A stretch of 64,000 nt of DNA from Sphingomonas sanguinis (GCF_019297835.1 NZ_CP079203.1:2205001-2269000), one strand, 5' to 3'. Positions 7,252-16,730 are shown, counted from the stretch's first letter. A program made the numbers and translations. The notes: generated from the sequence alone by a model not told the origin.

Positions 7252-9915
7252 ATGCTGACGTTTCGCAGCCTGCTGAAGGCATCGGTTTCGCTCATTCTCA
7301 CGGCCGGGCCGCTGTCCGTCCAGGCGCAGGAAACGGCCACCCCGCCGCAGACCGCGCAGGCGAGCGACGCAGGGACCGAGGGCGAGGATATCGTCGTCAA
7401 CGGCACCTATGCGCGCAGCCTGGCCGCCGGGATCGAGACCAAGCGCCGTGCCGCCTATGGCGTCGATTCGATCAGCTCGACCGATATCGGCAAGTTCCCG
7501 ACCCAGAACGTCGCCGAGGCATTGCAGCTCGTCCCCGGCGTGGCGATCACCCGCCCGCGCGGCGAAGGCCTGTATGTCAGCGTCCGTGGCCTGGGGCCGC
7601 AGTTCCAGAACACGCTGATGAACGGCCGCACCGTCGCGCTGAACGACCTGATCGAAAATGGCGGTGCCGCCGGGCGTCAGTTCCGCTTCGAGATGCTCCC
7701 TGCGGAATTCACCTCCAGCATCGACGTGGTGAAGACGCCGACCGCCGACATGAGCGAGGGTGCGCTGGGCGGCAATATCGACGTGAAGACCTTCCGCCCG
7801 CTGGAGGTCGGCAACAAGACGACCGTCAATATCCGCGGCACCTACACCACCATGACCAAGGAGGTCCGCCCCAACGTCACCGTGCTGACCAGCGCGAAGA
7901 ATGGCGACGGTACCTTCGGTATCCTCGCGGGCGCGCAATATTGGGGCAAGACGGTCCGCAACGACCGCTTCATGAATTTCGGCTGGCTGACCGACCGCTA
8001 TACGGCGGCCAACAAGGGCGGCATCCCCGCCGGTCTCTACTCGCCGACCCGCACCCGCCCCACCGTCGAGACCGAGGATCGCAAGCGCATCTCCGGCATC
8101 GTCTCGGCCCAGTGGGAGCCGACGCCAGAGCTTCAGACGACGCTGGACCTGATCGCGACGCGGCTCGACGTGGCCTATGACGAGTTCGGCCTGGACATCT
8201 ATCCCGATGACGGCGGCACGGCGGGCGGGCCCCCGGCGCAGATCCAGCCGGGCTATACCGTCGTCGGTGACACCATCACCAAGGCGACGATCAACAATGT
8301 CCGCTTCATGGGCACGCGCGAATACAGCCTCAACCGCCACGACCTGCTGACCGTCGGGCTGAAGCAGACGTGGAACCCCGATCGCTGGCACGTCACCGCC
8401 AGCGTCAACTGGTCGGCGGCGCACAGCTATCACCCCGATTACCGCACCGGTACGGTCCGCAGCCGAGCCTATTTCGTCGCACCGCTGACCTATGACGCCA
8501 GCGGCGGCTATCAGACGATGCCGACCTTCACGACGCCGGTCGATGTCACCAACCCGGCCAATTACAAGCTGTTCCAGTTCAACATCGCGCCCAAGGACAG
8601 CAAGGACTGGGACTTCTATTCGCGCCTCGACGTCGGTCATGATTTCGACGGTTTCCTGTCGAAGCTGCAGGCGGGCGGCGAATATCATTGGCGCAAGCGC
8701 GACTATTTCCGCCGCGATTACCTGATCGACACCGCGACCAACCAGCCGCTGACCAATCTGGGCGCGGGCGCCTATCAGCAGATTCCCTATGACGACTTCC
8801 TGTCGGGCGTCAGCGGCAACGGCTTCCGCAACTGGCTGGTGCCCGTCACCCAGGCCTATGTCGGCAATTTCTTCACGCCCGCGATCCAGGCGCAGCCGAT
8901 CACCAATGGCGATCGCCGCTCGTCCTTCGTCGTGTCGGAAAAGATCGCCGCCGCATACCTGCGCGCCGATTACCAGTTCGATGCGGGTCAGGTGCCCGTC
9001 ACTGGCAATCTGGGCGTCCGCTATGTCCACACCGATCAGGTGGCGAGCGGTACGCTGACCAGCGGCAACACCGCCACCCCGGTCAGCTATCCGAAGACGT
9101 TCAACAACGTCCTGCCCAGCTTCAACCTGCGCGCCGACCTGTCGCCGAAGCTGGTCGGTCGCCTGGCCGCCAGCCGGGTGCTGACCCGTCCCAACGTCAC
9201 CGACACCGCGCCGCGCATCACCGTGTCGACCGACGCGCCGACCGCCAGCGGCGGCAACCCGCAGCTGGTGCCGTTCCTCGCCACCCAGTTTGACGGGTCG
9301 CTGGAATGGTATTTCGCCCCCTCGGGCATGCTGTCGGGTGCGGTCTTCTACAAGGCGATGGACGATTACATCACCCAGTCGAATACCGAGATCAACATTC
9401 CGGGTCGCGGCACCGTGCGCCTGACCACCTCGGTCAATGGTGGCGATGCCAAGGTGTACGGTGCGGAGGCGGCCTATAGCCAGGTCTTCACCTTCCTGCC
9501 CGCGCCGTTCGACGGCTTCGGCGTGCAGGGCTCCTACACCCATACCGAGGTGAAGGCCGACTATACGGCGGGGTCGCGCACCATCAAGGACCAGCTGATC
9601 GGCCTGTCGAAGAACAGCTTCAACCTGGTCGGCTTCTACGACAAGGGGCCGCTGTCCGCCCGCCTCTCCTATGTCTGGCGCGACAAATATCTGTCGAGCA
9701 CGGGCAGCACGGTGCAGGCGCCGACCTATGTCGCGGCCTTCGGTTCGCTCGACGGCCAGCTGTCGGTGCGCGCCGCCGACAATCTGACGCTCAGCCTGGA
9801 GGCGATCAACATCGCGGGCGCGCATCAGGACACCTATAACGACAATGACCTGCGCTTCGGCGAGATCAACTATTACGGCCGGACGATCCTGTTCGGCGTA
9901 CGGGCGGAGTTCTGA
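7252..9915 (+). CDS. TonB-dependent receptor (Xanthomonas/Caulobacter type)
   Basis: An 887-residue outer-membrane receptor. The signal peptide ends near QAQE (residues about 1-26), the TonB box/plug starts around EDIVVNGTY, and the plug includes FPTQNVAEALQLVPGVAITR and VSVRGLGPQFQNTLMNGRT. A long beta-barrel ends with the C-terminal aromatic signature FGVRAEF. This subtype is abundant in Sphingomonadales and Caulobacterales and imports carbohydrates or other nutrients. A Shine-Dalgarno-like GAGGGGGA precedes the ATG. The stop TGA shares its last base with the ATG of the downstream PI-PLC-like gene, so the two are translationally coupled and probably handle the same substrate. Confidence 0.94.
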   Translation: MLTFRSLLKASVSLILTAGPLSVQAQETATPPQTAQASDAGTEGEDIVVNGTYARSLAAGIETKRRAAYGVDSISSTDIGKFPTQNVAEALQLVPGVAITRPRGEGLYVSVRGLGPQFQNTLMNGRTVALNDLIENGGAAGRQFRFEMLPAEFTSSIDVVKTPTADMSEGALGGNIDVKTFRPLEVGNKTTVNIRGTYTTMTKEVRPNVTVLTSAKNGDGTFGILAGAQYWGKTVRNDRFMNFGWLTDRYTAANKGGIPAGLYSPTRTRPTVETEDRKRISGIVSAQWEPTPELQTTLDLIATRLDVAYDEFGLDIYPDDGGTAGGPPAQIQPGYTVVGDTITKATINNVRFMGTREYSLNRHDLLTVGLKQTWNPDRWHVTASVNWSAAHSYHPDYRTGTVRSRAYFVAPLTYDASGGYQTMPTFTTPVDVTNPANYKLFQFNIAPKDSKDWDFYSRLDVGHDFDGFLSKLQAGGEYHWRKRDYFRRDYLIDTATNQPLTNLGAGAYQQIPYDDFLSGVSGNGFRNWLVPVTQAYVGNFFTPAIQAQPITNGDRRSSFVVSEKIAAAYLRADYQFDAGQVPVTGNLGVRYVHTDQVASGTLTSGNTATPVSYPKTFNNVLPSFNLRADLSPKLVGRLAASRVLTRPNVTDTAPRITVSTDAPTASGGNPQLVPFLATQFDGSLEWYFAPSGMLSGAVFYKAMDDYITQSNTEINIPGRGTVRLTTSVNGGDAKVYGAEAAYSQVFTFLPAPFDGFGVQGSYTHTEVKADYTAGSRTIKDQLIGLSKNSFNLVGFYDKGPLSARLSYVWRDKYLSSTGSTVQAPTYVAAFGSLDGQLSVRAADNLTLSLEAINIAGAHQDTYNDNDLRFGEINYYGRTILFGVRAEF

Positions 9916-11009
9916 TGAAGGCTTTCCTCACTCTGGCGGCGGTCCTCGCGACCGCCGCCGCCCCGGCGCCGCAAAAGCCGCTTCGGATGAACGACATCCA
10001 GGTCGTCGGTTCGCACAACAGCTACAAGAAGCGGATCGCGCCTGCCGTCTTTGCCGAACTGGAACGGCGCGATCCAAAGCTCGCCGCCGCGCTGGATTAC
10101 GATCATCTGACGCTGGCGCAGCAGCTGGATCGCGGCGTGCGCCAGCTGGAGATCGACATTTTCGCCGACCCGCAAGGCGGGCGTTTCGCGCATCCCAAGG
10201 GTGAGGCGATGGCGAAGGCGGCGGGCGAACAGACCGGCTTCGACGAGGCCGCGATGATGAAGCCGGGCTTCAAGGTCTTCCACATCCCGGAGGTCGATTA
10301 TCGCTCCTGCGGGACGTTCAAGCAGTGCATCGGCCAGATCGACGCCTGGTCGCGCGCGCATCCGCGCCATCTGCCGATCATGGTGACGATCAATGCCGCC
10401 GACCGGCCGATCAACAAGCCCGGCGTCACCGATCCGCTGCCGCTGACCGCGCCGCTGCTCGACGCGCTGGATGGTGAGATTCGCGACGTGCTGAAGCCGA
10501 ACCGGATCATCACGCCCGACGATGTGCGCGGGAATGCGCCGACGCTGCGTGAGGCGGTCACCACCAGGGGTTGGCCGACGCTGGAGAGAGCGCGCGGCAA
10601 AATCTATTTCGTGCTGGATACGCCTGCAGACGTGTCCGACCGTTACCGCGCCGGGCATCCCTCGCTCAAAGGTCGCCCGATCTTTGGCTGGTACGACACC
10701 GACCAGCCCGAGGCCTCGGTTGAGATCGTCGGCGATCCGCGCACCGACGGCGCGAAGATTCGCGAGTGGGTGAAACAGGGCTTCATCGTCCGCACCCGCA
10801 GCGACGCCGACACGAAGGAAGCGCGCGAGAACGACCATGCTCGCGCAAAAGCCGCTATCGATAGCGGTGCGCAGGCCGTGTCGACCGACTATTATCCCGG
10901 TGCACCGACGCGGGGGTGGAATCGCGGCTTCACCGTGACCCTGCCCGGCGGGGTGATGGAACGCTGCAACCCGGTAACGCAGCCGGTGGGGTGCAGGTTG
11001 CCGAAGTAA
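9915..11009 (+). CDS. Secreted phosphatidylinositol-specific phospholipase C-like phosphodiesterase
   Basis: A 364-residue protein with a signal peptide (about 1-19). The first catalytic motif is VVGSHNSYK with His at residue 34. It is followed by RQLEIDIF (metal-binding acidic residues), FHIPEVDYRSCG, and a C-terminal RTRSDADTKEAR...STDYYPG. This matches the calcium-dependent PI-PLC-C1-like family in the TIM-barrel phosphodiesterase superfamily, which cleaves phosphodiester bonds of inositol or glycerol phospholipids. The actual substrate is unproven. Its start overlaps the stop of the preceding TonB receptor, so a periplasmic or surface hydrolase is co-translated with an importer. An R-family repeat starts 6 bases after the stop. 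Confidence 0.87.
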   Translation: MKAFLTLAAVLATAAAPAPQKPLRMNDIQVVGSHNSYKKRIAPAVFAELERRDPKLAAALDYDHLTLAQQLDRGVRQLEIDIFADPQGGRFAHPKGEAMAKAAGEQTGFDEAAMMKPGFKVFHIPEVDYRSCGTFKQCIGQIDAWSRAHPRHLPIMVTINAADRPINKPGVTDPLPLTAPLLDALDGEIRDVLKPNRIITPDDVRGNAPTLREAVTTRGWPTLERARGKIYFVLDTPADVSDRYRAGHPSLKGRPIFGWYDTDQPEASVEIVGDPRTDGAKIREWVKQGFIVRTRSDADTKEARENDHARAKAAIDSGAQAVSTDYYPGAPTRGWNRGFTVTLPGGVMERCNPVTQPVGCRLPK

Positions 11010-11015
11010 TGACTC

Positions 11016-11131
11016 TCCTCCCCTGCAAGGGGAGGTGGCAGGCGCAGCCTGACGGAGGGGTGTCCCGCCCTCGATAGGGTGACACCCCTCCACCATCCTT
11101 CGGATGGTCCCCCTCCCCTTGCAGGGGAGGA
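11016..11131. repeat. R-family paired inverted repeat (copy 2)
   Basis: Facing half-elements with TCCTCCCC..GGGGAGG ends, one half with the CTGACGGAGGGG arm and the other with CCACCATCC. The spacer is of the GTGTCCCGCCC..GTGACAC class. It lies between two co-directional genes, 129 bases before the DUF1800 start. Confidence 0.9.
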
Positions 11132-11259
11132 AAGGTGGAGGGCCGCTGACGCCCTTTTCATGTCCGGGCAAGCCGGGGTTCAGCCTGCCCACGGCATATT
11201 ATCCTCCGAAGAAGCCTGCGCCCAAACCGTTGGCGGCAGGCGGTAACGGAGAGCGAGGC

Positions 11260-12771
11260 ATGGCGCGGATCGCTTCCTGGCTGCTACTGACATCGGCGCT
11301 GATGGCCCCGGTTCCGGCCTCTGCCGCCGACACCGCGCGTGATGCGGCCTGGGCCGAACGGCTGGGCTGGGGACCGTCCGCTGCGTCCGATACCGGCCCC
11401 GCACCGGGCAGCGACGCATGGCTGCGCCATCAGCTCGACGACCGGCTCGATCCCCTGCCCCCGGCGGTGCAGGCGCAGATCGATGCGATGCGCATCTCGA
11501 AGGAACGCGTCGCCGCGCTGGTGGTCGAGACCGACGCGATGCAGCGCGACCTGAAGGCGATCACCGACCCCGATCAGAAAAAGGCCGCGCGCGAAGCCTA
11601 TCAGAAGGCGATGAACGGTCTGGCCGACGAGGCGCGGCAACGCTTCGTCCTGCGCGCGCTCTATTCGCCCGATCAGCTGCGCGAGCGGATGACCTGGTTC
11701 TGGTTCAACCATTTCAATGTCCAGGCGGGCAAGCGCGACATCCGCGCGATGGTCGGCGATTATGAAGAGACGATCCGCGCCCATGCGCTGGGCCGGTATC
11801 GCGACCTGCTGGAGGCGACGCTGCGCCACCCGGCGATGCTGCGCTATCTGGACAACGACCAGAACGCCAAAGGCAAGATCAACGAGAATTATGCGCGCGA
11901 GATCATGGAGCTGCACTCCATGGGCGTCAGCTCCGGCTACAGCCAGCAGGACGTGCAGGAGCTGGCGCGCATCCTGACCGGCGTCGGCGTCGACCAGAAA
12001 CCCGATGCGCCGAAACTGAAGCCCGCGCTTCAGCCGCTCTACATCCGGGCGGGATTGTTCGAGTTCAATCCGGCCCGCCACGATTTCGGCACCAAGCATT
12101 TCCTGGGTCACACCATCCAAGGCTCGGGCTTCGGCGAGGTCGAGCAGGCGCTGGACCTGATCGCGGAGAGTCCTGCGACCGCGCATCATGTCTCGCTGAA
12201 GCTGGCGACCTATTTCATGGGCGACCATCCGCCGCCCGTACTGGTCGACCGGATGGCGGCGACGTTCCGCAAGACGCATGGTGCCATCGCCGAGGTGCTG
12301 AAGACCATGATCCGCTCGCGCGAGTTTTCGGGGTCGCTCGGCAGCGGGTTCAAGGACCCGGTCGGCTACACGCTCTCGGCGGTGCGGCTGGCCTATGGCG
12401 ACCGCGCGATCACCAACCCGCAGCCGGTGGTCGGCTGGATCCGCCAGATGGGCGAAGGGCTGTACGATCACGAAACGCCCGACGGTTACGACTTGGCGAG
12501 CGCCGCCTGGTCCGCGCCGGGGCAGATGGCGACGCGGTTCGATATCGCGCGGCAGCTGGGGAACGGCGCGGCGCGGCTGTTCCAACCCGCCGACGCCGCA
12601 CCGGGCACCCCGCCCCCGCCCGCCCCCGTGCCCATGCTGAAGGATTCGCCCATCCTCGCCGCGCGCATGCCGACGCTGGGCAAACCGACGCTGACCGCGC
12701 TGGGCCAGGCGCGCTCCCCGGCGGAGTGGAATGCGCTCTATTTCTCGTCACCCGAATTCATGCACCGATAG
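11260..12771 (+). CDS. DUF1800 family exported protein
   Basis: A 503-residue protein with a signal peptide (SWLLLTSALMAPVPASAAD). The DUF1800 hallmarks are RERMTWFWFNHFNVQ, LRYLDNDQNAKGKINENYAR, EIMELHSMGV and ARILTGVGVD. The biochemical function of the family is not established. It is nearly always paired with a DUF1501 gene, as here, where the next gene starts 9 bases later. The start ATG 11260 follows CGGAGAG at good spacing and begins a clean signal peptide. The frame is open upstream into the repeat but that part has no protein-like character. Confidence 0.9.
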   Translation: MARIASWLLLTSALMAPVPASAADTARDAAWAERLGWGPSAASDTGPAPGSDAWLRHQLDDRLDPLPPAVQAQIDAMRISKERVAALVVETDAMQRDLKAITDPDQKKAAREAYQKAMNGLADEARQRFVLRALYSPDQLRERMTWFWFNHFNVQAGKRDIRAMVGDYEETIRAHALGRYRDLLEATLRHPAMLRYLDNDQNAKGKINENYAREIMELHSMGVSSGYSQQDVQELARILTGVGVDQKPDAPKLKPALQPLYIRAGLFEFNPARHDFGTKHFLGHTIQGSGFGEVEQALDLIAESPATAHHVSLKLATYFMGDHPPPVLVDRMAATFRKTHGAIAEVLKTMIRSREFSGSLGSGFKDPVGYTLSAVRLAYGDRAITNPQPVVGWIRQMGEGLYDHETPDGYDLASAAWSAPGQMATRFDIARQLGNGAARLFQPADAAPGTPPPPAPVPMLKDSPILAARMPTLGKPTLTALGQARSPAEWNALYFSSPEFMHR

Positions 12772-12780
12772 GAGGATCGC

Positions 12781-13992
12781 ATGAGGATTCCCCATATGCA
12801 CCGCCGCGACCTGTTGCTGGGCGCCGCCGCCATGGCCCCCATGGTGATGGCAGGCCGCGCCTTTGCCGCACCGCAGGCAGGCAGCCGGTTGCTCGTCGTG
12901 TTCCTGCGCGGTGCCTATGACGCGGTGAACATCGTCGTGCCCAGCGGCAGCGACTTCTACCACCAGTCGCGCCCGACCATCGCACTGCCCAAGCCCGATC
13001 CGGCCAATCCTAACGCGCCGCTGCCGCTCGACGCCGACTGGGCGCTGCACCCCGCGCTGAAGGACTCCATCCTGCCCCTCTGGCAAGCGAAACAGATCGC
13101 CTTCGTGCCGTTCGCGGGCACCGACGATATGAGCCGCAGCCATTTCGAGACGCAGGACACGATCGAGCTGGGCCAGCCGGTCGGCGGGCATCGCGATTAC
13201 GGCTCGGGCTTCATGGCGCGACTGGCGGGCATATTGGGCACCGGCGACAAGCCGATCGCCTTTACTGACCAGTTGCCGCTGTGTTTCCGGGGCGGCGACG
13301 ACCCGATCCCCAATCTCGCGCTCGCCAATGTCGGCAAGCCGATCGACCAGCGTCAGGCCGCGCTGATCCAGAGCATGTATGCCGGGCACCCGGAGCTGGC
13401 CCGCTCGGTCAGCGAGGGCTTTACCGTGCGCGACACCGTCTACAAGACGCTGGATCAGGAGATGAAGGCCGCCAGCCGGGGGGCCGTCTCCGCCAAGGGC
13501 TTCGCCCTGTCGGCGCAGCGGATCGGCACGCTGATGCGCGACCGGTTCAACCTGGCGTTCGTCGATGTCGGCGGCTGGGACACCCATGTCAATCAGGGTG
13601 GCGCGACCGGATACTTGGCCGACCGGATCGGCGATCTGGGACGGGGCCTCGCCAGCTTTGCGCAGGCGATCGGGCCGGATGCATGGCGCAGCACGACGGT
13701 CGTCGTCGTGTCGGAGTTCGGCCGCACCTTCCGCGAAAATGGCGACCGGGGCACCGATCACGGCCATGGCAGCATCTATTGGGTGATGGGCGGCGGCGTC
13801 TCGGGCGGACGCATGGCGGGCGAACAGGTCGCCCTGTCCGCCGCCACGCTCAACCAGAATCGCGATCTGCCGGTGCTGACCGATTACCGCACGCTGATCG
13901 GCGGGCTGGTCCAGCGGCAGTTCGGGCTGTCAGGCGACCGCCTCGCGTCGCTGTTTCCCGACACGCGCCCGGTCGATCTGAAACTCGTCTGA
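12781..13992 (+). CDS. DUF1501 family Tat-exported protein
   Basis: A 403-residue protein starting with a twin-arginine-type leader (HRRDLLLGAAAMAPM...AFA), preceded by a strong AGGAGG. The mature part has LLVVFLRGAYDAVNIVVP near the N-terminus, DVGGWDTHVNQGG in the middle and VVVSEFGRTFRENGDRGTDH, the usual DUF1501 metal-ligand-like motifs. The family belongs to the alkaline phosphatase/sulfatase-like fold; its substrate is unknown. It is co-transcribed with the DUF1800 gene. Its last 63 bases overlap the 3-prime end of the convergent Rrf2 gene. Confidence 0.9.
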   Translation: MRIPHMHRRDLLLGAAAMAPMVMAGRAFAAPQAGSRLLVVFLRGAYDAVNIVVPSGSDFYHQSRPTIALPKPDPANPNAPLPLDADWALHPALKDSILPLWQAKQIAFVPFAGTDDMSRSHFETQDTIELGQPVGGHRDYGSGFMARLAGILGTGDKPIAFTDQLPLCFRGGDDPIPNLALANVGKPIDQRQAALIQSMYAGHPELARSVSEGFTVRDTVYKTLDQEMKAASRGAVSAKGFALSAQRIGTLMRDRFNLAFVDVGGWDTHVNQGGATGYLADRIGDLGRGLASFAQAIGPDAWRSTTVVVVSEFGRTFRENGDRGTDHGHGSIYWVMGGGVSGGRMAGEQVALSAATLNQNRDLPVLTDYRTLIGGLVQRQFGLSGDRLASLFPDTRPVDLKLV

Positions 13993-14487
13993 CTCGAGCG
14001 TCTCGACCCCGGCCCGCGCGCGGATATCGTCGAGCACGTCGTCCAGCGTCAGTCCGGCGAGTTTTTCCTCCAGCGCCTCCCTCACCGGGGTCAGGATCGA
14101 CTCCAGGCTCGAGGTGATATGCCGGTCGATCATGCCCTCGCCCTCGGGCGGCTGGCGGTGGAAGGCGAAGAAGTTCCGGTCCTCGACCGCCTGGTATACA
14201 TCGACCAGCCTGATGCCGGACGATGGCTTGGCGAGCATGGCGCCACCGCGATTGCCCAGTTGCGAGCGGGTCAGCCCCGCCGCCGCCAGCCGCAGCAGCA
14301 GCGCGCGCACCACGGCGGCGTTGGAATTGACGCTGACCGCGATATCCTCGGAGCGCAGCGGCGTGTCGCCATGCTCCGCCATCAACGCGAGCATATGCAG
14401 CGAGACGACAAAACGAGTACTGGTCGGCAAGAAACTGCGCTCCCTTATCCATTTGGGCCGCATCATCGACCGTTCGGGCAACGACAC
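13930..14487 (-). CDS. Rrf2 family transcription regulator
   Basis: A 185-residue winged-helix protein. The segment RFVVSLHMLALMAEHGD..LRSEDIAVSVNSNAAVVRALL is the Rrf2 DNA-binding domain, followed by GGAMLAKPSSGIRLVDVYQAVED. None of the three clustered cysteines of IscR/NsrR-type Rrf2 proteins is visible, so it probably does not bind an iron-sulfur cluster. The chosen GTG start at 14487 has AAGG at good spacing; ATG 14466 is the alternative. It converges on and overlaps the DUF1501 gene by 63 bases. Upstream lies an unusually AT-rich stretch shared with the divergent lipoprotein gene. Confidence 0.85.
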   Translation of the reverse strand: MSLPERSMMRPKWIRERSFLPTSTRFVVSLHMLALMAEHGDTPLRSEDIAVSVNSNAAVVRALLLRLAAAGLTRSQLGNRGGAMLAKPSSGIRLVDVYQAVEDRNFFAFHRQPPEGEGMIDRHITSSLESILTPVREALEEKLAGLTLDDVLDDIRARAGVETLESDEFQIDRARVGKQRREAVA

Positions 14488-14527
14488 GGAGACCTTATCA
14501 GGATCGGACCATGGCGGCCTTTTCCGC

Positions 14528-14572
14528 TATAATCCATGTTATATTTATACCCATATACTACGTTAACGCGCC
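14528..14572. promoter_or_regulatory. AT-rich divergent promoter/operator between the Rrf2 and lipoprotein genes
   Basis: In otherwise GC-rich DNA this stretch carries TATAAT (14528-14533), a TATAT..ATATA dyad around 14541-14557, and TATACT (14554-14559). It lies between the Rrf2 gene (minus strand) and the lipoprotein gene (plus strand). Rrf2 regulators commonly repress their own and neighbouring promoters, so this is a plausible operator. That assignment is inferred from position and composition only. Confidence 0.45.
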
Positions 14573-14622
14573 AGTCATGCGTCGTATCCAAGTCTCCGGC
14601 ATCAGGATCGGGGGATAAGCGG

Positions 14623-15378
14623 ATGCAGCGGGTCGGGATGGGCTGGGTGGTGCTGGCCACGGCGTTGCTGGCGACTTCGGGCTGTACGATCGCGCGGTTG
14701 CAGGGGTTCGATGCGCTCGCCAGCGATCCAAATATGGAAGCGCTGCCGATCAATGGGCTACCGTGGAGCGACGAGGGCGACTTCCGGCTGGGTGCCGCGA
14801 TCGGCCATGTCGCCTGGCAATCGGGCAGCGCGGCGCAGGGCTGGGGTCCGGAAGGAGACGCCCCCACCGAGCAAGTGCGGGTGGGTCAGGTGGCGCGGTT
14901 CGGGCTGGGCGCCTTCTCGCTCGACGGCGGGGCGGTGTCGGGGCGTCTGGAGGGGCGTTGCCGCTTTGGTCGGACCGAGGAACGGACGCATTTGTTCGGC
15001 ATCGACATGGCGATGGCCAGACGACCGCTGCGGCTGCAATGCGCCTATCGGCTGGACGGGCGCGATGCGGGGACGCTGACGCTGGCCGCGCAACCGCCCG
15101 TGGACGGGATTGCCGAGCCGCGCATCGGTATGATCCGCTTCGACGGTTACGATCTGGAACTCCGCTCCGACCATGGGGTCGAGGGCGCGCGCGGCCAGAC
15201 CGGCAGTCCGATGGGCTATCGCCTGGCCATAGCCGATGGACGGCTGGCGGGGCTGGTCGAGACCAATGGCTGGCGCGGCCGCCGCCTGCTGCTGACCCGC
15301 GATCCCGCCTTGCGCCCGGCCGCGATCGCCGCCGCGCTCAGCCTCGCGCTGTTCCGCGATCCCGGCGACACCGACTGA
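14623..15378 (+). CDS. Predicted lipoprotein of unknown function
   Basis: A 251-residue protein with a lipoprotein signal peptide: hydrophobic core VVLATALLA and lipobox ATSGC at about residue 25, so it should be lipidated and membrane-anchored. The mature part has no domain I recognise. It is rich in Gly and Arg and looks like alternating beta strands, with a Cys at CRFG and another at LQCAY. The ATG 14623 start is preceded by GGGGGATAAGCGG and gives the canonical leader. It is divergent from the Rrf2 gene and converges with the glutaminyl cyclase gene 6 bases downstream. Confidence 0.75.
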   Translation: MQRVGMGWVVLATALLATSGCTIARLQGFDALASDPNMEALPINGLPWSDEGDFRLGAAIGHVAWQSGSAAQGWGPEGDAPTEQVRVGQVARFGLGAFSLDGGAVSGRLEGRCRFGRTEERTHLFGIDMAMARRPLRLQCAYRLDGRDAGTLTLAAQPPVDGIAEPRIGMIRFDGYDLELRSDHGVEGARGQTGSPMGYRLAIADGRLAGLVETNGWRGRRLLLTRDPALRPAAIAAALSLALFRDPGDTD

Positions 15379-15384
15379 CCGCGA

Positions 15385-16170
15385 TCAGCGCGCGGCGTTG
15401 GGCAGGCGAATCTCGAACAGTTCGGGCCAGTTCTTGCCGGTCACGAAGATGCGGTGCTTCGCCCGGTCATAGGCAATGCCGTTGGGGACGGAGTCCCGAT
15501 CGGTCAGCCCCTCGCGCGCGACCAGATCGCCCAGGTCGACCACCCCCGCGACCACGCCCGTCGCCGGGTCGATCCGCACGATATAGGGCGTCATCCAGAC
15601 ATTGGCCCAGATTTGCCCGTCGATATATTCCAGCTCGTTCAGATATTTGAGCGGCCGGCCATTGACCGTCACGTCCAGCGTGCGGACGACCTTCATCGTC
15701 GCGGGGTCCAGGAAGCGCAGGCGCGGCGTGCCGTCCGACAGGATGATGTGATGCCCGTCATCGGTCATCGCCCAGCCTTCGCCGTCATAGCGCCACTCAC
15801 CCAGCTTCTTGAGCGCCGGGCGGCTCCAGCGAAACCCGCGTCCGCCATGCCAAGTGACGCTGCGCAGCTCCGGCCCCCAGGCGACGATCCCCTCGCCGAA
15901 CAGGCCATCGGGCACGGTCGCGCGGCGCAGCTTCTTGCCGGTCGCCAGATCGACTTGGCGGATGAAGCTCTCCCCCTCACGCCCCGTGCTTTCGTACAGA
16001 CTGCCGTCGGCGATCAGCAGCCCTTCGGTAAAGGCGGTGGGGTCGTGCGGATAAGCCTTGACCAAGCCCGGCTTTTCGATCGGCGGCGGGGTCGGTGCGG
16101 GCGGCACCGCCTGTTGCGCGGCGGCGGGCAGAGCCAGCGTGAAGGCCAGTGATAGGAGGGCGCGGATCAT
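15385..16170 (-). CDS. Glutaminyl-peptide cyclotransferase (beta-propeller type)
   Basis: A 261-residue exported protein with signal peptide (ALLSLAFTLALPAAAQQ). The family signatures are PHDPTAFTEGLLIADGSLYESTG, FGEGIVAW, LNELEYIDGQIWANVW and SVPNGIAYD..HRIFVTGKNW. These fit the plant/bacterial-type glutamine cyclotransferase, which converts N-terminal Gln of peptides to pyroglutamate, in the periplasm here. Its ATG overlaps the stop of the upstream XRE-type gene (ATGA), so both are one transcription unit. Confidence 0.88.
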   Translation of the reverse strand: MIRALLSLAFTLALPAAAQQAVPPAPTPPPIEKPGLVKAYPHDPTAFTEGLLIADGSLYESTGREGESFIRQVDLATGKKLRRATVPDGLFGEGIVAWGPELRSVTWHGGRGFRWSRPALKKLGEWRYDGEGWAMTDDGHHIILSDGTPRLRFLDPATMKVVRTLDVTVNGRPLKYLNELEYIDGQIWANVWMTPYIVRIDPATGVVAGVVDLGDLVAREGLTDRDSVPNGIAYDRAKHRIFVTGKNWPELFEIRLPNAAR

Positions 16171-16730
16171 AGCGTGCGCACCAGCCGCGCCACCCGCGCG
16201 ATCCAGGCGGGCGCGGCGATCGTCACCCCCGCCGCGCCCGGCTCCAGCGGCAACAGGTGCAGCGCGTCCGGCATCACGCCCGCCAGCCGGGCAAAGACAT
16301 AGCCACCGGCGGCGCGGGGCACGAGGATATCGCGATTCATGGCATCGGCGAACCTATCGGGACCCAGCGGCTCACACCAGAGCTCATCGCCCGCACGGTA
16401 GTCGCCCACCGCACCGCTGACCGTCACCGCCAGCATCCCCGGCGTCGCGCAGGGCGGCGACACCGAACGCGCGCTGCGCGGCGCCACCGCCCCGCGCGGG
16501 CCGAGCAGCGCCGCGACCGGCAGGGTCTCGCGGATCGGCAGTGTCACCAGATCGGCGGGTGTGCAACCCAAAGCGGCGGCGATCCGGTTCAGCCAGGGCA
16601 GCGACACGGTGCGCGTCCCCATCTCCAGGCGCCCGATCGTCTGCGGCGTGGTGGGGGGAGAGCAGGCGCGGGCGACATCGTCCAGGGTCATCCCCTTGGC
16701 CCGGCGCACCTCGCGGATCGCGGTAATCAT
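16167..16730 (-). CDS. XRE-type helix-turn-helix regulator with C-terminal ligand domain
   Basis: A 187-residue protein. Residues about 3-60 form a Cro/CI-type helix-turn-helix (GMTLDDVARACSPPTTPQTIGRLEMG...LNRIAAALGC). The C-terminal part (about 95-170) resembles the LexA/S24-like beta domain found in CI-like regulators (AGDELWCEP, DILVPRAAGGYVFARL), but I cannot see a clear Ser-Lys peptidase pair. It probably regulates its operon partner glutaminyl cyclase and/or the divergent epimerase gene 107 bases away; this is inference from arrangement. Confidence 0.8.
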   Translation of the reverse strand: MITAIREVRRAKGMTLDDVARACSPPTTPQTIGRLEMGTRTVSLPWLNRIAAALGCTPADLVTLPIRETLPVAALLGPRGAVAPRSARSVSPPCATPGMLAVTVSGAVGDYRAGDELWCEPLGPDRFADAMNRDILVPRAAGGYVFARLAGVMPDALHLLPLEPGAAGVTIAAPAWIARVARLVRTL

